Positions 36,168 to 44,721 of a stretch of DNA of 64,000 bases are shown here, piece after piece. Below the pieces are notes generated by a model that worked only from the letters and a program-made list of their open reading frames with translations, had not been told where the DNA came from and made no database searches. Position 1 is the first letter of the stretch; each line of letters opens with the position of its first letter. The stretch covers positions 1 through 64,000 of the forward strand of contig DAMCZI010000023.1 of assembly GCA_032095175.1 (NCBI GenBank), in the 5' to 3' direction. The DNA is from DAMCZI01 sp032095175 (lineage in GTDB: Bacteria > Bacillota > Clostridia > Clostridiales > Caloramatoraceae). The translations under genes were made by a program, and so were the position numbers.

Positions 36168-37040
36168 ATGGAAGCTTTAAAGTATAAAAAGCCAAAACTA
36201 AAGAAAAGAGAAAGAGCTGAGGTATGGGTTTACAGGTTAATACTATGGATTGCTTTGGCTGTTACTCTATATCCGATATTATATGTAGTAAGCAATTCCC
36301 TTGCAGACGGGAATTCCTTTTCGGCTTCTTCAATTATTCCTAAAACCATAACTTTTAAAAACTATAAAAGTTTATTTGATGGTTCCCTTAATGATAATAT
36401 GAATTTTTTAGTTGCGATTAAAAATAGTATAATTTTATGTTCTCTTGTGTCGGCATTACAATTGATAGCAACTGGAACATCAGCATATGCCTTTTCAAGA
36501 ATGAGGTTTAGGGGTAGAAAGTATGGCTTAATGACAATACTTGTAGTTCAGCGTTTCCCTATGATTATGGCAGCATCGGCAATATTAACAATTGCCTATA
36601 AATATAATCTTACTGATAGTATAGTATTCCTTGCGCTGCTTCTTGCTGGTACAAGCTCCTTTAACATATGGCTGCTTAAGGGATTTATGGACACTATTCC
36701 AAGAGAGCTTGATGAAGCTGCAAAGGTTGATGGTGCCAGTCATTGGCAGATATTCACTAAAATAATAATACCACTTGCAAAGCCTATGTTTGCTGTAATA
36801 CTTTTGTTTACATTCTTCGGTACTTACAGCGAGTTTGTTTATACAAAATCCCTATTGTTTAATCCTAGAAACTGGACGGTATCAGTTGCACTTCAGTCAT
36901 TTATAACTGATGAGTTTGCACAGCATTGGTCGCAGTTCTCAGCAGCTGCTGTTATTGCATCTATACCCCAGGTAATATTATTCCTACTGCTTCAAAAGCA
37001 TTTACAAAAGGGATTAACTGCAGGTTCGGTAAAGGGTTGA
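36168..37040 (+). CDS. malG: Maltodextrin ABC permease MalG
   Basis: This 290-residue inner-membrane protein has the EAA motif (ELDEAAKVDGASHWQIF), FNIWLLKGFMDTIPREL and a SVKG C-terminus typical of MalG. GAGGAGGTGAATTG before the ATG lies within the end of malF. It ends the malEFG unit; a MITE-like element begins four bases after the stop. Confidence 0.9.
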   Translation: MEALKYKKPKLKKRERAEVWVYRLILWIALAVTLYPILYVVSNSLADGNSFSASSIIPKTITFKNYKSLFDGSLNDNMNFLVAIKNSIILCSLVSALQLIATGTSAYAFSRMRFRGRKYGLMTILVVQRFPMIMAASAILTIAYKYNLTDSIVFLALLLAGTSSFNIWLLKGFMDTIPRELDEAAKVDGASHWQIFTKIIIPLAKPMFAVILLFTFFGTYSEFVYTKSLLFNPRNWTVSVALQSFITDEFAQHWSQFSAAAVIASIPQVILFLLLQKHLQKGLTAGSVKG

Positions 37041-37043
37041 TTT

Positions 37044-37318
37044 AGGCATATTAAAGGAAATAACAAGTCAATATTTTGGTTTATTTTACGTCATACTTCG
37101 TCAGTATATATGTTGCAAAAATTCTATTACATTCCGCCCTTTCAAACATCCTAGAGTCGAACCAATTTAGCAGGGCTGTTTGAAAAGGCGGAATGTAAAG
37201 AATTTTAATGCAACATATATAGAAAGCTCAAGTTAGCCCAACTAGCTTGAGCTTTCATTTCCTCGTCTGACGCAAAATATCCTCAAAATATTGACTTGTT
37301 ATTTTCTTTAATATGCCT
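37044..37318. repeat. MITE-like element, copy 3, interrupted
   Basis: The ends AGGCATATTAAAGGAAATAA and TTATTTTCTTTAATATGCCT and the interior (TCATACTTCGTCA ... CTAGCTTGAGCTTTCATTTC) match copy 2 at 17101-17258. Its interior is split after TTCGTCA by a 117-bp element of a different family at 37105-37221. Confidence 0.87.
37105..37221. repeat. ACATCCTA-centre hairpin element nested in MITE copy 3
   Basis: TATATATGTTGCA at the left mirrors TGCAACATATATA at the right, with an inner stem TTACATTCCGCC/GGCGGAATGTAA and the centre CATCCTAGAGTCGAACCAA. It interrupts a sequence that is continuous in the 17.1-kb copy, giving an empty-site comparison within one window. A TA duplication at the edges is possible. 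Confidence 0.85.
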
Positions 37319-37337
37319 TATATAAAAGAAATATGTT

Positions 37338-37388
37338 TAAAAAGCTTATCTGCTTTAGTTGATAACATGAAGCAGATAAGCTTTTTAA
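37338..37388. terminator. Bidirectional terminator, malG / mgtC-like
   Basis: AAAAAGCTTATCTGCTT pairs with AAGCAGATAAGCTTTTT across a 14-base loop between convergent genes. Confidence 0.88.
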
Positions 37389-37394
37389 TATGCC

Positions 37395-38114
37395 TTACTG
37401 AATTGTTACTGATTTTATATTGTCTATTTTAGCAATATCCTTTACAAGATGCAGGGGCTTTATATAAGAAGGTACCATTAAGGATATTGCAATATTCTTC
37501 TCAATATTTTCATTGGAGGGTGAAGATATTGAGAAACCATTGTCATCTATAAAGCCTATATGCTTTATTTTTATGTTTCTAGCTTCAAAGTATTCTGTCA
37601 ATGAGGATATTGCATTTTGATGATTGATAAGGGAAAGTGATAAATTAAGCTTTGTATATTTATTTAATAGCTTATCCTCAAGCTTCTTCATGGAAAACAA
37701 TACAACAACAACGAATAGTGTAGAGACTAATATCAATCTATAATATCCAAAACCTACAGCTAGACCAATGCAGCTTACAACCCATAAGCTGGCTGCGGTT
37801 GTTAATCCTTTTATAGAACCTTTTTGATGTATTATAGTCCCTGCACCTAAAAATCCTACGCCAGAGATAACCTGTGCACCAAATCTCGCCACATCTATTC
37901 TAACAACAGATGAAAGCGATGGGTTATTAGCTGTTAAATTGATGACACTCTCCTGGGAGAACACTGTTATCATTGATATAACTGCAGAACCAATACAAAC
38001 TAGTATATGGGTTCTTAGTCCTGCTGGGCAGTTCTTTTTTTCGCGCTCATAGCCAATAGCACCACCAACCAGGACTGCTGTTAAAAGTCTTAAAAAAAGC
38101 TCCTGAGAACTCAT
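37395..38114 (-). CDS. MgtC/SapB-family membrane protein
   Basis: The N-terminal membrane domain has the family signature LVGGAIGYEREKKNCPAGLRTHIL, a second block GVGFLGAGTIIHQKG and LTTAASLWVVSCIGLAVGFG. A C-terminal ACT-like cytoplasmic domain follows. MgtC-like proteins are linked to magnesium limitation and ATP-synthase inhibition in some bacteria; the role here is unknown. AAGGAGG precedes the ATG. No relation to maltodextrin metabolism is evident. Confidence 0.85.
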   Translation of the reverse strand: MSSQELFLRLLTAVLVGGAIGYEREKKNCPAGLRTHILVCIGSAVISMITVFSQESVINLTANNPSLSSVVRIDVARFGAQVISGVGFLGAGTIIHQKGSIKGLTTAASLWVVSCIGLAVGFGYYRLILVSTLFVVVVLFSMKKLEDKLLNKYTKLNLSLSLINHQNAISSLTEYFEARNIKIKHIGFIDDNGFSISSPSNENIEKNIAISLMVPSYIKPLHLVKDIAKIDNIKSVTIQ

Positions 38115-38158
38115 GCGGCACCTCCTTTATGTAGAATAAATAAATGTATATAAAATTA

Positions 38159-38230
38159 ATACATCCTGTCTTTGGTTTCTAGCATATTCAAAAGTTTTGA
38201 ATATACTAGAAACTAAAGAGCAGAATGTAA
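38159..38230. repeat. Long hairpin upstream of the mgtC-like gene
   Basis: CTTTGGTTTCTAGCATATTC pairs with GAATATACTAGAAACTAAAG, extended by ACATCCTG/CAGAATGT. The outer arms resemble the arms of the ACATCCTA-centre elements, so it may be a derived or deleted member. Confidence 0.6.
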
Positions 38231-38265
38231 TAGGTGCTGTAAAAGATATTAATATTCTAACTATA

Positions 38266-38380
38266 TGCATCGAACATATGATTCTACATTGCTCGATCCT
38301 AAAAAATTTATGTGAAAACATATTCCTTGATTCGTTAATCGTATAATACCTTATATAGAATTTTTAGTGCGATTAATATA
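38266..38380 (-). repeat. 116-bp two-hairpin dispersed repeat, copy 4, reversed and decayed
   Basis: Read on the minus strand it starts TATATTAATCGCACTAAA and retains TCGAGCAATGTAGAATCAT, but the second stem has several changes and a short deletion. It lies just beyond the 3' end of the PHP-domain gene. Confidence 0.75.
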
Positions 38381-38387
38381 GGCTTAC

Positions 38388-39149
38388 CTATATCTCATAG
38401 GATTTACCCATTAATACTCTTTCAAATTCTCCAACCCAGTTTCCAGTAGCTTTATGATAATCTTCAGCATTTTTGCCCTCAAAAATCATTTGATTAATTA
38501 GTAATTCTCTTTCTTTGACATTTTTATTGAACTCGTTAATCCTAGCTTCATCTCTTCCGATGATAATATCTTCATTAAGAAGAACATTTGCGAGCTCCTC
38601 CTCGGTATTTGGGTTTCCTTTAAGTATATTATGATAAATTCCTGTATGGAGGTGGCAGTGGCCATCTGAGTTTCCTATAAGTTTACAGCTAAGCCTATTT
38701 GCCAGGGTCTTTATCAGTTGCTCATCGCAATTGCCTATATTTGTCGAATGTATTTCTATAGCATCAGGGACATAGGTTGCTATATCTATATCCACAGTGT
38801 TTTTATATCTATATGGATGACAAAGAGCAATAAATCCTCCATGATCCTTTACATACTTATATAGAGCTTCATATGTCCATTCTTTTTCTTCTAATATACT
38901 ATTCTTAATGCCAATGACTAGAACATCATCACCATTAGGAACTGTTCTAACTTCAATACCACCAAAAATTTTGAGTGGGGAATATTTTTGATTTAATTCC
39001 TTTAAATGATCTTCTGGAACTAATTTATTATGATCGGTAATTACAATTGCATCAAGACCATACTTGATTGCAGATTCTATATGCTGCTGTTCTGAAGCGA
39101 TGCTACAGCTTGAGCGCTCACTACAATGAAGATGAAGATCAACTTTCAT
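38388..39149 (-). CDS. PHP-domain phosphoesterase
   Basis: Metal-binding motifs of the PHP family are present: KVDLHLHCSERSS, VITDHNKL, IALCHPYRY and NSDGHCH. The protein is 253 residues, cytoplasmic, and close to histidinol-phosphatase/RNase AM-like TrpH proteins. The LacI-type operator right upstream (39171-39184) places it in the maltodextrin regulon, unexpected for a TrpH-like protein and suggesting a sugar-phosphate or regulatory role (inference). The substrate is unknown. Confidence 0.82.
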   Translation of the reverse strand: MKVDLHLHCSERSSCSIASEQQHIESAIKYGLDAIVITDHNKLVPEDHLKELNQKYSPLKIFGGIEVRTVPNGDDVLVIGIKNSILEEKEWTYEALYKYVKDHGGFIALCHPYRYKNTVDIDIATYVPDAIEIHSTNIGNCDEQLIKTLANRLSCKLIGNSDGHCHLHTGIYHNILKGNPNTEEELANVLLNEDIIIGRDEARINEFNKNVKERELLINQMIFEGKNAEDYHKATGNWVGEFERVLMGKSYEI

Positions 39150-39170
39150 AATATCACCTCTTTATTAATG

Positions 39171-39184
39171 TGCAACCGTTTGCA
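39171..39184. promoter_or_regulatory. LacI-type operator (PHP gene)
   Basis: TGCAACCGTTTGCA is a near-perfect palindrome and the best example of the locus motif on this strand. Confidence 0.7.
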
Positions 39185-39323
39185 AGTAAATTATAAATCT
39201 TTTATATAATAATGTCAATAATACATTCATGGTATATAATCATTAAGCTAGGGAAACTGGGAATACGGAGGTATATTTGATATAAAAGCTATGATGTAGT
39301 ATTAGTAAATGTGTGCTTCATTA

Positions 39324-39372
39324 TTGACGTTTATTGGTGGATTATATACAATTAATTGTGTAACCGTTTGCA
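39324..39372 (+). promoter_or_regulatory. Amylase promoter and LacI-type operator
   Basis: TTGACG (39324-39329) and TACAAT (39347-39352) are 17 bases apart. TGTAACCGTTTGCA at 39359-39372 follows at the start point. Confidence 0.72.
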
Positions 39373-39395
39373 GAAAAGATTAACGGAGGGGTATT

Positions 39396-41129
39396 ATGAA
39401 TAAACATGCCGTATTACATATGACAGAGCCACCATTTGCCTATGGGATTGATGGAGATAAGTTAGTGGTTAGGATAAGAATTGCAAGAAATGATGCTAAA
39501 AGAGTAAGTATTTTTTATAAGGATAGATATCCATATATATCAGAATTTAAATCAAAGGAAATGATAAAAAAGGAGGAAACTTCTTTATTTGAATTCTATG
39601 AAGTTACTCTAACAGAATATGAAAATAGATTTAGGTATTACTTTGAAATAGAGGATAGGGAAGGAAATATTTTTTATGTTAATGAAAGAGGAGTAAATGA
39701 ATGCCTTCCAACTCCAAAGGAGGAATATACATTCCAGTTTCCATACCTGTGCCAGGCTGATATGTTTAAGGATGTTAAGTGGGCAGAGGAGGGAATCGTA
39801 TATCAGATATTTCCTGAGAGATTTTGCAATGGAGACAAGAGCAATGACCCTTTAAATGTATTGCCATGGGGTGAAAAGGTTTCAGTGGATTCCATGTTCG
39901 GAGGAGATTTAAGGGGAATAATAGAAAAACTTGATTATCTAAAAAGCTTAGGAGTAACCATAATATACATGACTCCAATATTTAAATCCAGTACAAACCA
40001 TAAATACAATACAGCAGATTATTATACTATAGACCCACAGTTTGGTGATATTGAAACCTTTAAGGAACTGGTTAACAAATGTCATAAAAATGGAATGAAA
40101 ATTGTACTTGATGCTGTATTTAATCATTCAGGAGATGATTTCTTTGCTTTTAAGGATGTTGTTGAAAATGGGGAGAAATCAAAGTATAAGGACTGGTATT
40201 TCATTCACTCCTTCCCTGTTGATAAGGATAAGGTTAATTACAGAACCTTTGGATTAAAAATAGCCAACATGCCAAAGCTTAATACCAAGAACAAGGAAGC
40301 TATGGATTACCTTTTAGATGTTGCAAGATACTGGATAAGGGATATAGGCATTGATGGATGGAGACTTGATGTATGTGATGAAGTAGATCATGCTTTCTGG
40401 AGAGAATTTAGAAAGGCTATTAAGTCATGCAAAGAGGATGCGATTATAATAGGAGAAATAATGCATGAATCCTCATCCTTCTGTAAAGGAGATCAATTGG
40501 ATGGAATAATGAATTATCCATTTAAAACTGCAGTAGTTGATTTCTTTGCTAAAAACAACATAAGTGCCAGTGAATTTAATTCTGTTCTAGCAGCCTCCAG
40601 AGCATCATACATGGGAGGAATAAACAGACACATGTTTAACCTTGTTGGAAGCCATGATACCCCAAGATTTTTAACTGAATGCAATGAAGATTTTGAAAAG
40701 TTCAAGTTGGCAGCAATATTCAAATTCACATATTTAGGCATACCATATGTTTATTATGGTGATGAAATTGGTATGGTTGGAGCTACTGACCCAGACTGTA
40801 GAAGATGCATGATATGGGACAGTGAAAAGCAAAACAAAGAGCTTTTGGAGTTGTTTAAAAAATTAGCTAATATAAGAAAAAGCAATTCTGTACTTGTTTA
40901 TGGAGAGTTTAGAACACTCGTTAAGGAAGATAATGTTTATGGCTTTGCTAGAGAAGATGATGAGAATGAGATAAATGTTTTCTTAAACAATAATAACGAA
41001 GAAAAGAGCATTATATTAGAGGAAGCAAGTGGGGTCTACATGAATCTTATGAATGACAAAACTGTTGATTTTAACAAGCCTGTTACATTGAAGGCTATGG
41101 AGGGCATGATACTTAGGAAAATTAGATAA
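39396..41129 (+). CDS. Cytoplasmic GH13 neopullulanase/cyclomaltodextrinase
   Basis: An N-terminal CBM34-like domain (about residues 1-115) precedes a GH13 barrel. Conserved regions are LDAVFNHSG, GWRLDVCDEVD (nucleophile Asp near 324), IIGEIMHES (acid Glu near 353) and LVGSHDTPRF (Asp near 420). The domain order and 577-residue length match GH13_20 enzymes that cut cyclodextrins, pullulan and maltodextrins to maltose. There is no signal peptide, so it works on imported oligosaccharides. CGGAGG precedes the ATG, with an operator upstream. Confidence 0.9.
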   Translation: MNKHAVLHMTEPPFAYGIDGDKLVVRIRIARNDAKRVSIFYKDRYPYISEFKSKEMIKKEETSLFEFYEVTLTEYENRFRYYFEIEDREGNIFYVNERGVNECLPTPKEEYTFQFPYLCQADMFKDVKWAEEGIVYQIFPERFCNGDKSNDPLNVLPWGEKVSVDSMFGGDLRGIIEKLDYLKSLGVTIIYMTPIFKSSTNHKYNTADYYTIDPQFGDIETFKELVNKCHKNGMKIVLDAVFNHSGDDFFAFKDVVENGEKSKYKDWYFIHSFPVDKDKVNYRTFGLKIANMPKLNTKNKEAMDYLLDVARYWIRDIGIDGWRLDVCDEVDHAFWREFRKAIKSCKEDAIIIGEIMHESSSFCKGDQLDGIMNYPFKTAVVDFFAKNNISASEFNSVLAASRASYMGGINRHMFNLVGSHDTPRFLTECNEDFEKFKLAAIFKFTYLGIPYVYYGDEIGMVGATDPDCRRCMIWDSEKQNKELLELFKKLANIRKSNSVLVYGEFRTLVKEDNVYGFAREDDENEINVFLNNNNEEKSIILEEASGVYMNLMNDKTVDFNKPVTLKAMEGMILRKIR

Positions 41130-41248
41130 ATATAAAAGGCTTTCGACTATTAGAAAGCTCTGGTAAATAAAACTGGTAAAAACAAAGTGTATATATTCCT
41201 GACAACTTCCATTTTGAGATACAAAAACATAGATAATAAATACACAGA

Positions 41249-41285
41249 ACAGCATTAATATTTACATGTATTAATGCTGTTTTTG
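41249..41285 (+). terminator. Terminator after the amylase gene
   Basis: ACAGCATTAATA pairs with TATTAATGCTGT, then TTTTT. I see no gene between 41130 and the cassette edge at 41405. Confidence 0.88.
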
Positions 41286-41502
41286 CTTATACAAATATTA
41301 CTATTTAATAGATGATTATGGGAGTTTTTGCTATAATCTATATTAGGGCTAGCATGGTTTGATATTATGACTGCTTCTATAGAAATATTTTAACACTAAA
41401 TCAGATTATCAGAAGTGGATATTTAGCTACGTCTAAATGAAGTATAGCCGACACTATGTTGTGCTATATGGGTATAGCATGACATTTATTCAGGAGGTTT
41501 GT

Positions 41503-42468
41503 ATGAAGGATAGTATTATAGCTGATTTGAAAAATAGTTATGGGCTAATTTGTAATCAAATTACTCCAGTAGCAGGTGGATTGTTGAATCTGAAATGGAA
41601 GGTTTCTACTGAAAAAGGCGAACTTTTGGTCAAACAATACAGCACTAAGCGGTTTCGCAGAGAACAAATTGAGAGTATCGAGTCCGCACTGCAGCGGCAG
41701 GTTATCCTTGAAAAAAACGGCGTTCCCTGTCCGTTTCTCTGGCAGTACAGAGACCGTGTAATCCGTTGGCTGGATGACAAAACAGCCTATATGGTCATGG
41801 ATTTTCACTCAGGAAAGACCGAAAAAGCTAATACAATCACAATAACACAAATGCGAAGTCTCGGCAGCACATGTGCCGTAATGCATAAAGCGTTTTCACA
41901 ATTACTGGAGCCTTCAGTCAAGAGCCTACCTGTTTTTGGTGGTTATACGATGGATTTATTATGGGAAAACTTTAACTCCCGTATGACGAAATGCTCGCCA
42001 GATGCTCATGGTGAATATCGGAAAGCTTTGCTTGCGCTGGAGCCAATTTTGAAGCAGCTTAGCACCGAATTTTTTGATAAGCTTCCCAAAGGACTCGCCC
42101 ATGAGGATTTTCAACCCGGCAATATCCTGTTCGATGTGGATTGCGTATCTGCTGTCGTAGATTTCGACCGTAATTGTTACAGCTATATTTGGCATGATAT
42201 AGGAAGAGCGATACTGTCTTTTGCGTTGGAAGGTAATATAATGAATGTCGAAAAGGTATGCGCTTTCCTTGAAGGCTATTCACAGCATTCAGAGTTAACT
42301 TTGCCTAATATAGCGGACGCTTTAAGGCTTTCGTGGTGCATTGAAACACCGTGGTGGATACAGCCGGAATTTTTTAGAGAATGTGACGAAATTCCAAAGC
42401 GTTTCAAAGATGAGATGCTTTGGTTGACAGAACACTGGTTTGAGATAGATTCTTTATTATGTTCCTAA
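41503..42468 (+). CDS. Cassette 1: APH/choline-kinase-family phosphotransferase
   Basis: The kinase-fold motif is LAHEDFQPGNILFD (the HxDxxxxN catalytic loop) followed by VVDFDRNCYSYIWHDIGRA (metal-binding Asp), with GGLLNLKWKV and LLVKQY in the N-lobe. Many relatives are spore-coat CotS or small-molecule kinases, so antibiotic resistance is not established. I start at 41503 after AGGAGG; a frame from 41437 contains that site. The coding DNA is clearly richer in G and C than its neighbours (29 of 60 bases in 41701-41760), suggesting a foreign origin. Its stop is 111 bases before the R'' box. Confidence 0.8.
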   Translation: MKDSIIADLKNSYGLICNQITPVAGGLLNLKWKVSTEKGELLVKQYSTKRFRREQIESIESALQRQVILEKNGVPCPFLWQYRDRVIRWLDDKTAYMVMDFHSGKTEKANTITITQMRSLGSTCAVMHKAFSQLLEPSVKSLPVFGGYTMDLLWENFNSRMTKCSPDAHGEYRKALLALEPILKQLSTEFFDKLPKGLAHEDFQPGNILFDVDCVSAVVDFDRNCYSYIWHDIGRAILSFALEGNIMNVEKVCAFLEGYSQHSELTLPNIADALRLSWCIETPWWIQPEFFRECDEIPKRFKDEMLWLTEHWFEIDSLLCS

Positions 42469-42579
42469 TAAGCATGATCAGAACTTATTTTCTTCGCAAT
42501 GTTCTTATATTGTAAGCTATATAGAAAAATCTTTTTGGTGTTCCTTACGCATATAAAGAGCAAAAGATTTAAAACATCA

Positions 42580-42698
42580 GATAACAAAAGATTAGAGTTC
42601 GCTGCGGAAGAAGGGCTCTGGAGTGGGGCTGCAGCACATTCCTAACCAAGCCAGGTCTAGCTAAGTTATTGAGGCGTCGTCCATGCGAAACGTTAGTT
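42580..42698 (+). repeat. attC-like site A (end of cassette 1)
   Basis: GATAAC opens and GTTAGTT closes the site. Inside, GCTGC...GCAGC and TAACCAAGC...GCTAAGTTA form two hairpins. The R'' side ACATCAGATAA mirrors the cassette 1 start TTATCAGAAGT at 41405 (9 of 11). Confidence 0.7.
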
Positions 42699-42782
42699 GC
42701 AATTCCTAAGTAAGTTTTGTCACAGTAGAATAATAAATGCGATGTAAACACAATTTTAAAAATCTTTATAAGGAGAGATACT

Positions 42783-43445
42783 GTGGAAAAAAGATTAACT
42801 TTAAAAAAAGTTGTATTATCTTATTGTATTTTTGTACTAATTTGGTCAATCAGAATTGTCTTGTTAAAAACATATGTAGATTCTAATTATGTTTTTTGGA
42901 CGAAGGAAATTATAAATGGTTTTATAAAAACAATTATTTGGTTTGGATTTGCTTTTTATCTTATAAAAAAATATGATAAAACACTTAAAATTAATTTTAA
43001 AGAAATGTTTACGAATAAAATACAATGGAAAATATTTTTGCCTGTATTGATTATTTTTATAGCATGTAATTTTATTGGGAAAATTTTAACAGTTGGAGGT
43101 TTTAAGGTAAACCCTAATTTTCATCCAAGTCAACTAATAGGTCAATTTTTATTAGTTGGGATATTGGAAGAAATTTTGTTTAGAGGATGGTTTTATAATG
43201 CACTATCAAGCTTTATCTCTGAAAGAAAGGCAAATATTATACAAGCTTTATTCTTTATGGGAATACATTATCCAAGTTATATTATTGGAGGAACATTTAA
43301 GTTCCCAAGCATTATATCAATAAGTATTTTCCTTTTTGGTATGGGAATAATATTCGGGTGGACATTCAGAAAAAATAAAACTTTATGGACGCCAATTATT
43401 TTACATATGGTATGGGATCTATTAGCTATAACTATTTGTGGATAA
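42783..43445 (+). CDS. Cassette 2: CPBP intramembrane metalloprotease
   Basis: This 220-residue membrane protein has the motifs LEEILFRGWFYNAL, FMGIHYPSY and HMVWDLL. The GTG start follows AAGGAGAG. The cassette runs from 42693 to 43590; the gap from the previous stop (42469-42782) holds attC site A and otherwise nothing. Cassette-borne CPBP proteins are plausibly protective against bacteriocins or phage, but the function here is unknown. It is unrelated in sequence to the CPBP gene at 17393. Confidence 0.82.
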   Translation: MEKRLTLKKVVLSYCIFVLIWSIRIVLLKTYVDSNYVFWTKEIINGFIKTIIWFGFAFYLIKKYDKTLKINFKEMFTNKIQWKIFLPVLIIFIACNFIGKILTVGGFKVNPNFHPSQLIGQFLLVGILEEILFRGWFYNALSSFISERKANIIQALFFMGIHYPSYIIGGTFKFPSIISISIFLFGMGIIFGWTFRKNKTLWTPIILHMVWDLLAITICG

Positions 43446-43472
43446 ATCAAAATAGAGTTAAGATGGAACTTC

Positions 43473-43596
43473 AACTAACATTAAATGGTCGTTTGTGCTG
43501 GAGAAGGTCAAGCTATGGGGTAGCCCAGCACACACCTCAATAACTAAACCAGGTCTTGCTAAGTTATTGAGGCGTCGGCCATTCGAAACGCTAGGT
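43473..43596 (+). repeat. attC-like site B (end of cassette 2)
   Basis: R'' is AACTAAC and R' is GCTAGGT. L boxes AATGGTCG and CGGCCATT pair. Two perfect inner stems follow: TGTGCTGG/CCAGCACA and CCTCAATAACT/AGTTATTGAGG. GGAACTTCAACTAA mirrors the cassette start TTAGTTGCAATTCC at 42693 (12 of 14). Confidence 0.82.
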
Positions 43597-43672
43597 GTAA
43601 TAATCACCATGCAGGTATTGCATTTTAATCTTGCTTAGTTAAATTATTTAATAATAGCATAAGGGGGATATT

Positions 43673-44395
43673 ATGTTAATGAATACACAGTCCAAAAAGA
43701 AAAATCATAAATTAAGTATTGTATTTGATTTATGTTTGATTTTTATATTTTTACCACTCTCGCTTCCATTATTTATCGTGTTTGGTAATTATATTAATAA
43801 TAATTCGAATTTTATTTCAATAATTCTTTTATCAATAATAGAATTTTGTGCTGCAGGTCTTGGAGCTTTTGTAGTTATGCTTATAAGAAAAGAGAGCTTT
43901 TCTGATTATGGGATAAAAAAAGATAATGTAAAAAAATCAATACTATTTACATTAGGTTTTATAGTAATAATGATTTTACTGACGTCAATTGATGCTGGAG
44001 GATTAGTTTATTTTCCAATGAGAAATCATGCAACTATTAAATATTCATTAAATATGTCGTTTCCATATAATTTAATTGGAATAATGTTGACTTATCTAAT
44101 TTGGGGTTTAATTGAAGGATTTTATTATGTTGTAATTATCAAAAAAATTGATGATCTTCTTCCGAAAACTTTAAATCCATGGTTTTCTTTAGCTCCTATA
44201 GTTTTTTACTTGTATAATTTTATCATACATTATTCAGTAAGAATTATTGAAGGAAGAACTTATGAATTTAGTCTTATAGGTGAATTAACTAGTATTATGC
44301 TAGCTTATGCTATGGCGATGCCTAGAAAGGTGACCGATAACTCATGGGGAAGTCTAATATATCAGACACTGCAAAATGGCATAGGAAAGTTATAA
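43673..44395 (+). CDS. Cassette 3: CPBP-like membrane protein lacking the protease motif
   Basis: This 240-residue protein has about six hydrophobic helices. The region WGLIEGFYYVVIIKKID is placed like the CPBP EExxxR motif, but only one acidic residue remains and the Arg is gone. PWFSLAPIVFYLYNFIIHYS keeps a single His. It may be a catalytically dead CPBP relative or a distinct membrane family. AAGGGGG precedes the ATG at 43673. No function can be assigned. Confidence 0.6.
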   Translation: MLMNTQSKKKNHKLSIVFDLCLIFIFLPLSLPLFIVFGNYINNNSNFISIILLSIIEFCAAGLGAFVVMLIRKESFSDYGIKKDNVKKSILFTLGFIVIMILLTSIDAGGLVYFPMRNHATIKYSLNMSFPYNLIGIMLTYLIWGLIEGFYYVVIIKKIDDLLPKTLNPWFSLAPIVFYLYNFIIHYSVRIIEGRTYEFSLIGELTSIMLAYAMAMPRKVTDNSWGSLIYQTLQNGIGKL

Positions 44396-44482
44396 TCTTA
44401 AATAATAGATAATTGTATCAGTAAATATTAGAAAGAAACATTTATAGAAATAATAGATTGTTATAAATTAGGTGACTACTGC

Positions 44483-44600
44483 ATCTAACACCGGATTTGA
44501 GTTCGTTGCGGGTGGGTCAAGCTTTTGAAGCAAAACTGCAACACATCTTTTCGCTTTGTTGTCACAGGCTCGAAGACGTCTTAAATCCAAAACGTTAGCA
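44483..44600 (+). repeat. attC-like site C (end of cassette 3)
   Basis: R'' ATCTAAC fits RYYYAAC exactly; R' is GTTAGCA. L boxes GGATTT/AAATCC pair, and GTTGC/GCAAC and CTTTTCG/CGAAGACG form inner stems. GGTGACTACTGCATCTAA mirrors the cassette 3 start at 43591 over 18 positions with 13 matches; all five differences are transitions. It fills the 44396-44721 gap with the TA promoter. Confidence 0.82.
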
Positions 44601-44673
44601 GACATTGATAATAGAAAAAAGTTTCGTTAGCATAAATAAAATAATAAGAAATAGGATAAATATATCCTAAATA

Positions 44674-44682
44674 TGTTATAAT
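44674..44682 (+). promoter_or_regulatory. Extended -10 promoter of the toxin-antitoxin cassette
   Basis: TGTTATAAT is a TGnTATAAT extended -10. Just upstream GGATAAATATATCC is palindromic and could be the antitoxin operator. Confidence 0.6.
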
Positions 44683-44721
44683 AGTAGTAAGAGATACAAA
44701 ATAAAAATAGGAGGGATTGTT

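Noticed and set aside
41437..41502. N-terminal extension of the APH-family gene
   Set aside because: The extension contains the AGGAGG site of the downstream ATG and has no site of its own.
41503..42468. Calling the APH-fold cassette an aminoglycoside resistance gene
   Set aside because: The catalytic motifs define only the kinase fold; many relatives act on other substrates.
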